A DNA stretch of 48,972 bases from positions 1 through 48,972 of the forward strand of contig CAOKPU010000017.1 in assembly GCA_948470755.1 (NCBI GenBank), written 5' to 3'. Shown here one piece after another: positions 1 to 8,523 of the stretch (within the stretch, counting starts at the first letter, position 1; each line of letters opens with the position of its first letter). The position numbers and the translations under genes are program-made. A model generated the notes under the pieces. It saw only the letters and a program-made list of their open reading frames with translations. It was not told the origin of the DNA and made no database searches. This DNA comes from an uncultured Lachnospiraceae bacterium (GTDB lineage: Bacteria > Bacillota > Clostridia > Lachnospirales > Lachnospiraceae).

Positions 1-70
1 GAGTGCGCACAAATCTTTTGCGCCATCTGCCGGACGGGGCCGCCGGATGGGCCTTCTGACGCCCGGATCC
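1..70 (+). repeat. Intergenic repeat element, copy A (cut by window edge)
   Basis: This GC-rich non-coding stretch has a 3' end (45-70) that matches, at about 22 of 26 positions, a minus-strand sequence at 6370-6395 on the other side of the opp operon. The 5' parts (a GAGTGC here, GGGTGC there) sit at nearly the same distance from the shared end, 53 against 51 bases, so both look like copies of one element of about 73 bp. This copy points along the plus strand and probably begins just outside the window. No gene is visible in it. Confidence 0.5.
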
Positions 71-78
71 TATAAGAT

Positions 79-113
79 AAAAAAGAGGACAGCCATAGCC
101 ATCCTCCTTTTTT
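79..113. terminator. Rho-independent terminator after oppA, probably bidirectional
   Basis: An A-run and GAGGA arm at 79-89 pairs with a TCCTC arm and T-run at 102-113 around a 12-nt loop. On the minus strand this gives a stem followed by TTTTTT, placed about 25 bp after the oppA stop, where the opp operon should end. The flanking A and T runs make it usable in both directions, so it may also end a plus-strand unit lying left of the window. Confidence 0.75.
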
Positions 114-138
114 ATAAAATTATATATATTTGGCCTGA

Positions 139-1848
139 TTATTCAGCAATATCGGCATACATAAAGAACCAATATCCGTAAGGTGAATGCCAGGAACCTG
201 TGATCTTATCGCTCTGCAGCCAGAAATCATTATAATAAGCAATCGGGACACAAGCTGTCTCTGCCATCAAAATATCTTCTGCTTTATGGAGAGCTTCAGA
301 ACGTTCTGCTGCGTCCAAAGTTGTTCTGGATAAATCCATAGCCGCATCGTATTCCGCATTATTAAACTTACCATCGTTATTTCCGTTTGTGGAATATAAC
401 AGAACCAACATGTTGGAAGGATCGCTGTAATCGCCAACCCAACCGTTACGTGCTACATCATATTCCCCATTACGACGCATCGGCGTAAAGCTGGACCATT
501 CTACGATATTAACCTGCAGATCAATACCGAGTTCTGCCCATGCCTGCTGTAAATACTCTGCAACTACTTTATGATATCCTGCATCATTCGTTGTATAAGA
601 GATGGACGGGAAGCCTTCCCCATTAGGATATCCTGCCTCTTCTAATAAAGCCTTCGCCTCTTCCAAATTGCCTTCAAAGTCTGTAATATCAATATAGGAA
701 TTCCCGCCATTTGCATTCGCAATGAACTGCGAACCGTCCGTATCGATCCATCCAGGACCCATAAAGTTGTCAGCCGGGGAATAAGTTCCCTGCATCAGCG
801 TATTTGCCACATAATCACGGTCAATTGCAAGGCTGAGCGCGCGGCGCACCTTCGCATCCTTAAATGCTTCATTGTTCAGATTTAAGCTGATATAATAAGT
901 TCCGATAATCGGGTCTACGAAGAAGTCTGAATTTTCAGAAAGGCTGGGAATCTCTTCCGTAGGAACATCCTTGATCATAAGGACTTCGCCTGTCTGGTAC
1001 GCGCTGTATGCCGCATTGGAATCTTCGATCAAAGCAAACTGAATGCCATCCAGTTTAATAGCGTCCGCATTCCAGTAATTCGGGTTTTTGCTGAATAAAA
1101 TATGGGAACCCGGAACCCATTCCGTCATATAGAAAGGACCATTGGAAACATAAGTTTCCGGAGCAGTTGCCCATCCGTCGCCGTTTGCTTCTACTGTTGC
1201 CTGCTGTACCGGGCTTAAAGTCGCAAAAGCTGCCAAGCTGCCAAAATATGAGCAAGGGGAGTTCAATGTTACAACCAAAGTCTGGTCATCCTGTGCCACT
1301 ACCTGCAAAGCATCCAGATTACCGCCGATCGCATCCCCATAACCTTCTACCATACTAAGCACTGTCTCTGCATAAGGAGCAGCTACCATAGGGTCGCATA
1401 CCCTTTTCCAGCTATATACAAAATCATTTGCCGTCAAAGCGCTGCCGTCAGACCATTTCAGTCCTTCCCTCAAATGGAATGTCCATGTAAGCCCGTCTTC
1501 TGAAACTTCCCAGCTTTCTGCCTGTCCGGGAGCCAGTTTGCCTTCCTGATCTACAACCAACAGACACTCAAATGCATGAAGCAGCATATTGCCGCCGTCC
1601 ACCGCGCTGTTCAGAGCCGGATCAATGGTTTCCGGGTCAGGGCCTACCTGTACCTTTAAAATCTTGCTGCCGTCAGACGTCGCAGGGGCTTGCGCCGCAT
1701 CATCTGCTGCAGGGGCCTGCGCCGCATCATCTGCTGCAGGAGCTTCAGCAGCCGGTTCCTGTGCCGGGCTCGCTTCGCCTGAACCGCAGGCCGTCAAGCC
1801 GGCAACCATAACAGCCGCCATTAAGAGTGCAATAACTCTCTTTTTCAT
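139..1848 (-). CDS. oppA: Oligopeptide ABC transporter substrate-binding lipoprotein
   Basis: This is the extracellular peptide-binding subunit of the Opp transporter, anchored to the outer face of the membrane. The 569-residue product starts with a lipoprotein signal peptide: MKKR, a hydrophobic stretch, then the lipobox LTAC with the lipidated Cys at residue 21. A low-complexity Ala/Pro/Asp linker with a nine-residue repeat follows, then a family 5 solute-binding fold (residues about 45-560). I chose the ATG at 1848 because it follows GGAGGAAAAA and begins the signal peptide; longer in-frame starts lack one. It is last in the oppBCDFA operon, 99 bp after oppF. That gap carries small stem-loops (for example TGCC-TATC-GGCA at 1945-1956) that could protect the oppA end of the mRNA. 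The ligand cannot be read from sequence; a dipeptide (Dpp/App-like) role is possible. Confidence 0.93.
   Translation of the reverse strand: MKKRVIALLMAAVMVAGLTACGSGEASPAQEPAAEAPAADDAAQAPAADDAAQAPATSDGSKILKVQVGPDPETIDPALNSAVDGGNMLLHAFECLLVVDQEGKLAPGQAESWEVSEDGLTWTFHLREGLKWSDGSALTANDFVYSWKRVCDPMVAAPYAETVLSMVEGYGDAIGGNLDALQVVAQDDQTLVVTLNSPCSYFGSLAAFATLSPVQQATVEANGDGWATAPETYVSNGPFYMTEWVPGSHILFSKNPNYWNADAIKLDGIQFALIEDSNAAYSAYQTGEVLMIKDVPTEEIPSLSENSDFFVDPIIGTYYISLNLNNEAFKDAKVRRALSLAIDRDYVANTLMQGTYSPADNFMGPGWIDTDGSQFIANANGGNSYIDITDFEGNLEEAKALLEEAGYPNGEGFPSISYTTNDAGYHKVVAEYLQQAWAELGIDLQVNIVEWSSFTPMRRNGEYDVARNGWVGDYSDPSNMLVLLYSTNGNNDGKFNNAEYDAAMDLSRTTLDAAERSEALHKAEDILMAETACVPIAYYNDFWLQSDKITGSWHSPYGYWFFMYADIAE
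1682..1747 (-). repeat. 27-bp in-frame tandem repeat in the oppA linker
   Basis: Two 27-bp units (1682-1708 and 1709-1735) differ at one base, and a partial third unit follows. Each unit encodes the nine residues QAPAADDAA in the linker between the lipidated Cys and the binding domain. The period is a multiple of three, so unit gain or loss would lengthen or shorten the tether without breaking the frame. Confidence 0.8.
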
Positions 1849-1947
1849 AGTTTTTCCTCCTCTTTTCGATTGGATTAATAGATAATTTATAAACATTACA
1901 AACACAAAATATTTTATATTTGTAATTGCCTATCAGATTCATACTGC

Positions 1948-2937
1948 CTATCGGCATTTTTCAATATGGTGGCAGGCCACATAGTGGCCGCTCGACACTT
2001 CGCGCCACTCAGGCGCTTCCGCCGCGCACCTTTCATCCGCATAAGGGCATCTCGTCCTGAACCGGCAGCCCGAAGGCGGATTCAAAGGGCTGGGAACATC
2101 CCCTTCCAAAACAATACGCTTACTTGCTTTTGCCACTTTCGGATCCGCGATCGGAATTGCCGAAATAAGGCTTTTCGTATATGGATGCAGGCTTCTGGTC
2201 GTCAATTCATAACTGTCCGCCAACTCCACCAGCCTTCCCAAATACATAACCCCAATCCTGTTGGATATATGTTTTACCACGGAAAGGTCATGTGCAATAA
2301 ATAAATACGTCAATCCCATCTCTGCCTGTAAATCCTCAAACATATTAATAACCTGAGCCTGGATGGAAACATCCAAAGCAGAAATCGGCTCATCGCATAC
2401 GATAAATTCCGGACTGACTGCCAATGCCCTGGCAATGCCTACCCTCTGTCTTTGTCCGCCGGAAAATTCATGGGGATAACGATTGGCATGTTCCGAATTA
2501 AGGCCTACCCTCCGAAGCATCTCTATAATGATATCATATCTCTCCTGCTTGCTAGACGCCAATTTATGGACATCAATCGCTTCCCCTACAATATCGCCAA
2601 CTGTCATACGCGGATCCAAGCTAGCATAAGGATCCTGAAAAACAATCTGCATCCGCTTGCGGTACGGCAGCATATCCACCGAAACTTTATTTTCTATGTC
2701 AAAGACCACTTTTCCATCATAAGTAAATTTCCCACCCGTAGGCTCATACAGCTTCAAAAGCGTACGGCCCGTCGTAGTCTTCCCGCAGCCGGATTCCCCT
2801 ACCAGCCCAAGCGTCTCCCCCTTTTCTATATAAAAAGAAACATCATCTACTGCCTGGATAAATCTCTTTTTTCTGCCATAGCCGCCAGCCGGGAAGTATT
2901 GACGTAAATGATCTACCTGAACTAACCTGTCACTCAT
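1948..2937 (-). CDS. oppF: Oligopeptide ABC transporter ATP-binding protein OppF
   Basis: This is one of the two cytoplasmic ATPases that power peptide import. The 329-residue product has Walker [10 protein letters not shown], the ABC signature [15 protein letters not shown], Walker B (FIVCDEP) and an H-loop (IAHDLSVV). The C-terminal oligopeptide-transporter extension has the Cys-containing segment [15 protein letters not shown], typical of OppD/OppF proteins and likely to bind an iron-sulfur cluster. Its start overlaps the end of oppD by 8 bp and follows a GGAGGAA site, which indicates translational coupling. It should pair with OppD on the OppB/OppC channel. Confidence 0.95.
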   Translation of the reverse strand: MSDRLVQVDHLRQYFPAGGYGRKKRFIQAVDDVSFYIEKGETLGLVGESGCGKTTTGRTLLKLYEPTGGKFTYDGKVVFDIENKVSVDMLPYRKRMQIVFQDPYASLDPRMTVGDIVGEAIDVHKLASSKQERYDIIIEMLRRVGLNSEHANRYPHEFSGGQRQRVGIARALAVSPEFIVCDEPISALDVSIQAQVINMFEDLQAEMGLTYLFIAHDLSVVKHISNRIGVMYLGRLVELADSYELTTRSLHPYTKSLISAIPIADPKVAKASKRIVLEGDVPSPLNPPSGCRFRTRCPYADERCAAEAPEWREVSSGHYVACHHIEKCR

Positions 2938-3946
2938 TTGCCGTTCCTCCTTCCATCTCTTCCTTCTGGTTCAGCCAGCATTGTGTATAATGAGCATCGC
3001 CAAAATTCGTTACCGGAGGCATTTCCCTTAAACAAATCTTCATACACTCTTCGCAACGCGGCGCAAACGGGCAGCCCTTTGGCGGATTTAACATATCCAC
3101 TGGAGTACCTTCAATAGGTACAAGCCGTTCGTGTTCCTTTGTATCCAACCGTGGGATACTGCGTATAAGCCCTTTCGTATATTGATGTTTCGGATGATAG
3201 AAGATATCCTCTGCCGTGCCATATTCCACAATCTTTCCCGCATACATAACCGCTATTTTTTCACACATGCTTGCCACAACGCCCAAATCATGGGTAATCA
3301 TGATAATCGCCATACCTAATTTTTCTTTCAGCTTCATCATCAGTTCCAGAATCTGCGCCTGGATCGTTACGTCCAAAGCAGTAGTCGGTTCATCCGCAAT
3401 TAAAAGCTTCGGTTCACACGCCAGGGCAATTGCTATCATGACACGTTGCCGCATACCGCCGGACAATTCATGCGGATATTGCTTCAGGCGCTTTTCCGGC
3501 TCATTGATGCCCACCAATTCCAGCAATTCTTTGGCACGCTCATGAGCTTCCTTTCTCTTCTTATCCGTATGAAGCAGGATTACTTCTTCTATCTGGTTCC
3601 CTATCGTATAAACGGGATTCAGGCTTGTCATAGGATCCTGAAAAATAATGGATACTTCATTCCCGCGTATTTTCCGCATTTCCTTCTCTGTCATCGTTTC
3701 AATCTGATGTCCATTGAACCAAAGCGTGCCATCCAAAAGTTTGCCCGGATGAGCCGTAAGCCCCATTAAGCTATATGCCGTTACGGACTTACCGGATCCG
3801 CTCTCCCCGACAATCCCCAAGACTTCCCCTTCGTCAAGCATAATGGATACATCGTTCAATGCCTTTACTTCCCCTGCAGGAGTAAAGAAAGAAAGCCGCT
3901 CATTTTTAATATCTACTAATTTTCTGACATTTTGTCCTTCTGCCAT
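2930..3946 (-). CDS. oppD: Oligopeptide ABC transporter ATP-binding protein OppD
   Basis: This is the partner ATPase of OppF. The 338-residue product has Walker A GESGSGKS, signature LSGGMRQRVMIAIAL, Walker B (LLIADEP), and the C-terminal oligo-HPY extension with GCPFAPRCEECMKIC. The signature LSGGMRQR is typical of OppD/DppD rather than OppF, which is why I assign the two names this way round. It begins 18 bp after oppC and ends inside the oppF start. No odd features are seen; the length is normal for the family. Confidence 0.95.
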   Translation of the reverse strand: MAEGQNVRKLVDIKNERLSFFTPAGEVKALNDVSIMLDEGEVLGIVGESGSGKSVTAYSLMGLTAHPGKLLDGTLWFNGHQIETMTEKEMRKIRGNEVSIIFQDPMTSLNPVYTIGNQIEEVILLHTDKKRKEAHERAKELLELVGINEPEKRLKQYPHELSGGMRQRVMIAIALACEPKLLIADEPTTALDVTIQAQILELMMKLKEKLGMAIIMITHDLGVVASMCEKIAVMYAGKIVEYGTAEDIFYHPKHQYTKGLIRSIPRLDTKEHERLVPIEGTPVDMLNPPKGCPFAPRCEECMKICLREMPPVTNFGDAHYTQCWLNQKEEMEGGTANE

Positions 3947-3964
3947 TTTTATACGCTGCCTTTC

Positions 3965-5011
3965 TTAATTTTTTAATTTAGGGTCAAATGCATCCCTAAG
4001 GCCGTCTCCCAGTAAATTGAAGCTTAAAATAATCAAACTGATCAAAGCTGCCGGGATAAACAGCAGATATGGATAAGTATTCAATCCGTTGATCGCTTCA
4101 CTGGCCAAACTTCCGAGAGACGGGAGCGGTACCGCAACGCCCAATCCAAGGAAACTCAAAAAGCTTTCCGTAAAAATGGAGGAAGGGATCTGGAGCGTAG
4201 TCGTTACGATCAAAGTTCCGATACAGTTCGTCAGCAAATGTTTTTTAATAATTTTACCATTGCCAACGCCCAACGCCCTTGCCGCAGTCACATACTCGCT
4301 TTCTTTCAGCATGAGTACCTGGCTTCTTACCATTCTTGCCATGCCTACCCAATAAAGCAATGCAAATACAATAAAAATACTAATCAGGTTCTCCCCTACC
4401 GTCCTTATCCATCCAAACCCCGGAAGGCTTGTCAACGCTTCCAAGGGTGCATGTAATGCAAAAGATAAAAGGACAATTAACAAAATATCCGGTATAGTAT
4501 ATATAATATCCACAATACGCATCATCACCAAATCCACCCAACCGCCAAAAAATGCGGCAATGGAGCCGTAAGCGGAACCAATAACCAAGATAATCGCTGT
4601 CGCAATCAACCCAACCAGCAAGGAAATCCTGCTTCCCATCATTACGCGGATGGCATAATCGCGCCCCAGCTTATCCGTCCCAAAGATGTGAGGGAACACT
4701 TTTTCCCCGGCCGCTATAGCCTCCAATTCTTTTTCAGAATACTCCATTGGCTTTAAATTATTCGCCCCTTTAATCTGTTCTTTATAAGAATAAGGATAAA
4801 ACGAAGGTACAATAAACGAGAATACCATAATAATAAGGATAACAACAATGCTTACCATGGCTACTTTATTTTTCACGAGACGCCGAAAACCGTCTTTCCA
4901 GAAGCTTACGCTTTCCCGCATAATGACAAGGCTTTCTTTTTCCTCCTCTGTTGCCGGCAGAAAATCTTCCGGATTAAGCTTTAACTGAAAACTAATTGGA
5001 TTCTGTTTCAT
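3965..5011 (-). CDS. oppC: Oligopeptide ABC transporter permease OppC
   Basis: This is an inner-membrane permease of the Opp transporter. The 348-residue product has the OppC-type N-terminal segment (first membrane helix at about residues 48-70), then an extracytoplasmic stretch with the family motif HIFGTDKLGRD (about 110-121). Further membrane helices and the EAA loop that contacts the ATPases (AARALGVGNGKIIKKHLL, about 243-260) follow. It starts 18 bp after the end of oppB behind a purine-rich AGGAAGAGAGAAG leader. Together with OppB it forms the peptide channel. Confidence 0.94.
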   Translation of the reverse strand: MKQNPISFQLKLNPEDFLPATEEEKESLVIMRESVSFWKDGFRRLVKNKVAMVSIVVILIIMVFSFIVPSFYPYSYKEQIKGANNLKPMEYSEKELEAIAAGEKVFPHIFGTDKLGRDYAIRVMMGSRISLLVGLIATAIILVIGSAYGSIAAFFGGWVDLVMMRIVDIIYTIPDILLIVLLSFALHAPLEALTSLPGFGWIRTVGENLISIFIVFALLYWVGMARMVRSQVLMLKESEYVTAARALGVGNGKIIKKHLLTNCIGTLIVTTTLQIPSSIFTESFLSFLGLGVAVPLPSLGSLASEAINGLNTYPYLLFIPAALISLIILSFNLLGDGLRDAFDPKLKN

Positions 5012-5029
5012 TCTCTTCTTCTCTCTTCC

Positions 5030-5947
5030 TTACTTTAGTTTGATTCTGGGATCTACGATCTTATACACGATGTCAACAATTACATTCATCACAACAATCA
5101 ATGTTGCAAGGAAAATGGTCGTCCCCATAATAACCGTATAATCACGGCTTGTAATCGAACCGATAAATTCCCCGCCCAGCCCCGGGATCGTAAAAATCTT
5201 CTCTACAACGAAACTTCCTGACAATGTATAAGCTAACATCGGCCCTACATATGTGATAACCGGCAATATGGCATTTCTAAGCGCGTGTTTAAAGATGCTG
5301 ACTACTTGGGATAACCCCTTCGCCCTCGCGGTACGCATATAATCCTGCCCAAGCACGTCCAGCATGGAAGACCTTGTCAATCTCATAATATACGCCGTCG
5401 GGTAAAAAGCAAGGGCAATTACCGGCATAATATAATGCTTCCACGATGTAAGGCCTAAAGTCGGCAAAAGTTTCAATTTTACGCCAAAGAAATACATCAG
5501 TACGGTACATATGACAAAACTTGGCACTGCTATCCCGCACGTCGCGACAACGCTGATAAAACTATCTATAAATTTCCCTCTTCTGATAGCGGCAATACAA
5601 CCTAAAGGAATGCCTAAACATAAGGCTACAAGTACGGAAATCCCTCCCACTCTGGCCGAAACCGGGAATTTCGTCTTTATGATGGACATTACGGTGCGCC
5701 CTCTTTGTTTTAAGCTGTCACCGAAGTCTCCGTGAACTGCATCGGTAAGATATGTAATATATTGCTCAAAAAGCGGCTTATCCAAACCATATTTTGCTTC
5801 CAAAGCCGCCTGCGCCTGCGGGCTGATGGCTTTCTCCGATAAAAACGGCCCGCCCGGCACCATGTTCATTAAAAAGAAGGTAATGGTCGCAACCACCCAT
5901 ATCGTTATAATTGCCAGACCAATACGTTTTGCAATATACTTTAACAT
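5030..5947 (-). CDS. oppB: Oligopeptide ABC transporter permease OppB
   Basis: This is the first gene of the opp operon and the second channel subunit. The 305-residue product begins MLKYIAKRIG, the standard OppB start with one long N-terminal membrane helix. It contains the OppB hallmark DKPLFEQYITYL and the ATPase-contact EAA loop (RTARAKGLSQVVSIFKHALRN). The ATG at 5947 follows GAGGAG at a proper distance; an in-frame ATG 39 bp upstream has no such site and adds a non-family leader. The nearly 600-bp region upstream carries promoter-like and ArgR-operator-like sequences. Confidence 0.93.
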   Translation of the reverse strand: MLKYIAKRIGLAIITIWVVATITFFLMNMVPGGPFLSEKAISPQAQAALEAKYGLDKPLFEQYITYLTDAVHGDFGDSLKQRGRTVMSIIKTKFPVSARVGGISVLVALCLGIPLGCIAAIRRGKFIDSFISVVATCGIAVPSFVICTVLMYFFGVKLKLLPTLGLTSWKHYIMPVIALAFYPTAYIMRLTRSSMLDVLGQDYMRTARAKGLSQVVSIFKHALRNAILPVITYVGPMLAYTLSGSFVVEKIFTIPGLGGEFIGSITSRDYTVIMGTTIFLATLIVVMNVIVDIVYKIVDPRIKLK

Positions 5948-6054
5948 ATTTTCCGCTCCTCTTCCACTCATGATAAATATCTGCATTTTTTATAAAAACC
6001 AGACTGCAGTGTGCATATATACAAAAAAATATCATCTTTTATCACACGCTCCAT

Positions 6055-6084
6055 ATTTTATCAAAAAATACGTTGCTTTGTCAA
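6055..6084 (-). promoter_or_regulatory. Candidate sigma-A promoter for opp, proximal
   Basis: The minus strand reads TTGACA (6079-6084), an 18-bp spacer, then TAAAAT (6055-6060). Transcription would start near 6048, about 100 nt before the oppB start codon. The -35 box is perfect and the -10 differs from consensus at one base. Other promoters may exist further upstream in the same AT-rich region. Confidence 0.5.
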
Positions 6085-6187
6085 TTGCATTTTATGTCAT
6101 GGATATACGTTAAATTATTCATTCTTTTACAATATATTACATTTTCATGCATGAATATTCTTTAACCCTTTACCAAATTAAAATATT

Positions 6188-6222
6188 TTTATAAATATTC
6201 AGATTTTATGAATTTTTATTCA
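6188..6222 (-). promoter_or_regulatory. Candidate ArgR/AhrC operator: two ARG boxes 21 bp apart
   Basis: At 6209-6222 the sequence TGAATTTTTATTCA is a perfect match to the core ARG box TGAATwwwwATTCA. At 6188-6201 the minus strand reads TGAATATTTATAAA, matching 12 of the 14 positions. The centres are exactly 21 bp apart, the spacing known for ARG box pairs bound by an ArgR hexamer. A weaker box (10 of 14) lies at 6108-6121. The site lies in the opp promoter region and suggests arginine-dependent control, although no argR gene is in the window. Confidence 0.55.
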
Positions 6223-6229
6223 GTTTATT

Positions 6230-6258
6230 TTTATAAAAAAAATTTAATTATTTCATAA
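6230..6258 (-). promoter_or_regulatory. Possible distal opp promoter abutting the ARG boxes
   Basis: The minus strand has TTATGA (6253-6258), 17 bp, then TATAAA (6230-6235). The -35 matches consensus at only three positions. Transcription would begin at about 6222, placing the ARG-box pair from about +1 to +35, a classical repressor position. The region is so AT-rich that chance matches to -10 boxes are expected. Confidence 0.3.
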
Positions 6259-6369
6259 GATTTAGCAGGAATGCATTTCTAAAATCCATAAAAAAGTTAT
6301 TCTTTTATAATTATTCAATTCCTTTATACACGAAAGAGTAATAGTCAAAAACATACGATTTTTCCATCC

Positions 6370-6442
6370 GGATTCGGACGTCAAAAGGCCCATCGTGCGC
6401 CTGACAAGCGGGACCCCAAGATAGGTTTTTGGCACCCGAATC
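6370..6442 (-). repeat. Intergenic repeat element, copy B, bounded by inverted repeat
   Basis: This is a GC-rich island inside an AT-rich gap. Its ends are complementary (GATTCGG at 6371-6377 and CCGAATC at 6436-6442), so a transcript could close into a 73-nt stem-enclosed structure. Its 3' 26 bases on the minus strand resemble 45-70 of this window. It lies between the tsf terminator and the opp promoters. It could be a dispersed repeat or a small structured RNA; I do not recognise a named family. Confidence 0.5.
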
Positions 6443-6454
6443 TTATGATACAAT

Positions 6455-6497
6455 AAAAAACCCTTGCAAACAGCACATCCATGCCACTCACAAGGGC
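6455..6497 (-). terminator. Rho-independent terminator after tsf
   Basis: The minus strand reads CCCTTG (arm 6491-6496), a 24-nt loop that can pair further, CAAGGG (arm 6461-6466), then TTTTTT. It lies about 48 bp after the tsf stop and ends the rpsB-tsf transcript before the opp promoter region. Confidence 0.8.
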
Positions 6498-6544
6498 TTC
6501 TTTATTCATAACGGTAAAAATACAACGTATAAGGCCGGCTTCGC

Positions 6545-7480
6545 CTATGCGTTCATCTGTTTTGCCACTTCTTCTGCAAAGTTCTCTTCCTTCTTCTCAA
6601 GCCCTTCGCCTGTCTCAAAGCGTACGAACTTCTTAATAGAAAGTTCCGCGTTGTTTTCCTTTGCTACCTGGGCAATATACTGGGCAACTGTCTGTTTGCC
6701 GTCTTCAGCCTTTACATAAGTCTGCTCCAGCAGGCATACTTCCTTCAATTCTTTATTCAGACGGCCTGTTACTGCACCTTCAATAACCTTCTCCGGCTTC
6801 CCGGCCATTTTCGGATCTTGGGCGATCTGAGCCATAAGGATTTCTTTTTCATGCGCCTTATATTCTTCCGAAACATCTGCCGTAGACACATATTTGGGAG
6901 AAAGCGCAGCAACCTGCATTGCAAGATTGGTAAGAGCCTCCTTTACCGCATCATTTACCACATTCGTAGCCGCTTCCACAATAACGCCGATCCTGCCGCC
7001 GCCATGCACATAAGAAACTACGCAGCCGTTCTCAGCCACTACTTTTTCAAACCTTCTAATATTCAGATTCTCACCAATTACTGCAATTTTTTCTACTAAA
7101 GCTTCTTTTACAGTCTTAGAAGAATCCTCTTTCCAGCTTTCTCCCATAAAAGCATCCAAATCCGCTGCGTCAGACTCTACCGCCTGTACCGCTACAGCCT
7201 CTACAAAGCTTTGGAAATCCGCATTCTTTGCAACAAAATCCGTTTCAGAATTCACTTCTACAACTGCCGCTTTCTGATCTTTGTCCATAGCTACGCGGCA
7301 AAGCCCTTCAGCAGCAATCCTGCCAGCCTTTTTCTCCGCCTTAGCCTGTCCGTTTTTCCTTAAAAACTCTACTGCTGCATCCATATCTCCATTGGTTTCG
7401 GTAAGAGCCTTTTTGCAGTCCATCATACCTGCACCGGTCATTTCCCTTAATTCCTTTACCATTCCTGCTGTAATAGCCAT
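6545..7480 (-). CDS. tsf: Translation elongation factor Ts
   Basis: EF-Ts is the nucleotide exchange factor that recycles EF-Tu from GDP to GTP form in the cytoplasm. The 311-residue product has the N-terminal UBA-like domain (MAITAGMVKELREMTGAGMM), followed by the conserved EF-Tu contact segment NSETDFVAKN (about residues 77-86). Two core dimerisation-like subdomains follow. The ATG at 7480 follows GGAGGATGGAA and gives the standard N-terminus; an upstream in-frame codon would add 14 non-family residues. It lies 78 bp after rpsB in the usual two-gene operon and is followed by a strong terminator. Confidence 0.97.
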   Translation of the reverse strand: MAITAGMVKELREMTGAGMMDCKKALTETNGDMDAAVEFLRKNGQAKAEKKAGRIAAEGLCRVAMDKDQKAAVVEVNSETDFVAKNADFQSFVEAVAVQAVESDAADLDAFMGESWKEDSSKTVKEALVEKIAVIGENLNIRRFEKVVAENGCVVSYVHGGGRIGVIVEAATNVVNDAVKEALTNLAMQVAALSPKYVSTADVSEEYKAHEKEILMAQIAQDPKMAGKPEKVIEGAVTGRLNKELKEVCLLEQTYVKAEDGKQTVAQYIAQVAKENNAELSIKKFVRFETGEGLEKKEENFAEEVAKQMNA

Positions 7481-7558
7481 TTCCATCCTCCATTCTTGCC
7501 CTTGCATATCACGGCAAAGCAAATTTATTTATCACATCAATATAATTCATCCATATTC

Positions 7559-8332
7559 CTATTCTTCCGCAGCGGCAACTTCCTCTATATCGGCTGCCGG
7601 CCCGGCTGCTTCCGCCATTTCCGCAACAGCTTCGTCAACCATTGCTTCCTCTCCTTGGTTTGCCTCGATTACTGCATCAGCCATTTTAGAAACAATCAGT
7701 TTAACCGCCCTAATGGCATCGTCATTGCCGGGGATAATGTAATCCAGTTCTTCCGGATCGCTGTTCGTATCGCCGATGCCGATCAACGTAATGCCAAGCG
7801 TATGCGCTTCCTGTACACAGATTCTTTCCTTTTTAGGGTCTACGACAAAAATAGCATCCGGAATCCTTGTCATTTCTTTAATCCCGCCAAGGTTTTTCTC
7901 CAACTTATCCCATTCTTTTCTAAGAGCGATTACTTCTTTCTTAGGAAGGACATCAAATGTCCCATCCTGGGACATGATTTCAATCTGTTTTAACCTTTCA
8001 ATCCTGCTCCGGATTGTCTTAAAGTTCGTGAGCATACCGCCCAGCCATCTTTCATTCACATAAAACATACCGCAACGTTCCGCTTCCACCCTTACGGCAT
8101 CCTGCGCCTGTTTCTTTGTTCCTACAAAAAGAATCGTCCCTCCCTGGGATGCAATATCAAAAACCGCCTTATAAGCTTCGTCCACTTTCCCTACGGATTT
8201 CTGCAGATCAATGATATGGATGCCATTCCTCTCCGTAAAAATATATGGAGCCATCTTAGGGTTCCATCTTCTTGTCTGATGTCCAAAATGCACACCTGCT
8301 TCCAATAACTGTTTCATTGAAATAACGCTCAT
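7559..8332 (-). CDS. rpsB: 30S ribosomal protein S2
   Basis: S2 is a late-assembling small-subunit protein. The 257-residue product opens [27 protein letters not shown]-, an unmistakable S2 N-terminus, and contains [20 protein letters not shown] and PDAIFVVDP. After about residue 230 it carries an Ala/Glu-rich acidic tail that is lineage-variable. The ATG follows AAATGGAGGTAAAAAC. It is first of the rpsB-tsf pair, with its own promoter just upstream overlapping the fla/che terminator and a leader of about 155 nt. Confidence 0.98.
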   Translation of the reverse strand: MSVISMKQLLEAGVHFGHQTRRWNPKMAPYIFTERNGIHIIDLQKSVGKVDEAYKAVFDIASQGGTILFVGTKKQAQDAVRVEAERCGMFYVNERWLGGMLTNFKTIRSRIERLKQIEIMSQDGTFDVLPKKEVIALRKEWDKLEKNLGGIKEMTRIPDAIFVVDPKKERICVQEAHTLGITLIGIGDTNSDPEELDYIIPGNDDAIRAVKLIVSKMADAVIEANQGEEAMVDEAVAEMAEAAGPAADIEEVAAAEE

Positions 8333-8494
8333 GTTTTTACCTCCATTTGGTTCATTTGCTTCCGTATACCTTATGCTCCAAAGCCTACCTCTCCATAAAT
8401 ACCGTATTAAGGAAACCCATTCCCTACATTAAGCCTTTATTTGAAAAGCACCGACATTGAATAAGTATACGTGTTTTTTAGTCACAACGAGCAT

Positions 8495-8523
8495 ATTATA
8501 ACATAAACCCCTCTTGCTGGCAA
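8495..8523 (-). promoter_or_regulatory. rpsB promoter with extended -10 box
   Basis: The minus strand has TTGCCA (8518-8523), exactly 17 bp, then TATAAT (8495-8500), preceded by TG one base upstream (extended -10). The -35 hexamer lies in the loop and right arm of the fla/che terminator hairpin, so the same bases serve both elements. Transcription would start near 8488. Confidence 0.75.

Noticed and set aside
1949-1955. SigD-type -10 element (GCCGATA) at the end of oppF
   Set aside because: No TAAA -35 element lies at the required distance, and the bases form a small hairpin instead.
6262-6453. 63-codon minus-strand frame in the opp upstream gap
   Set aside because: It starts within the repeat element, has no ribosome site, and most of it is AT-rich spacer.
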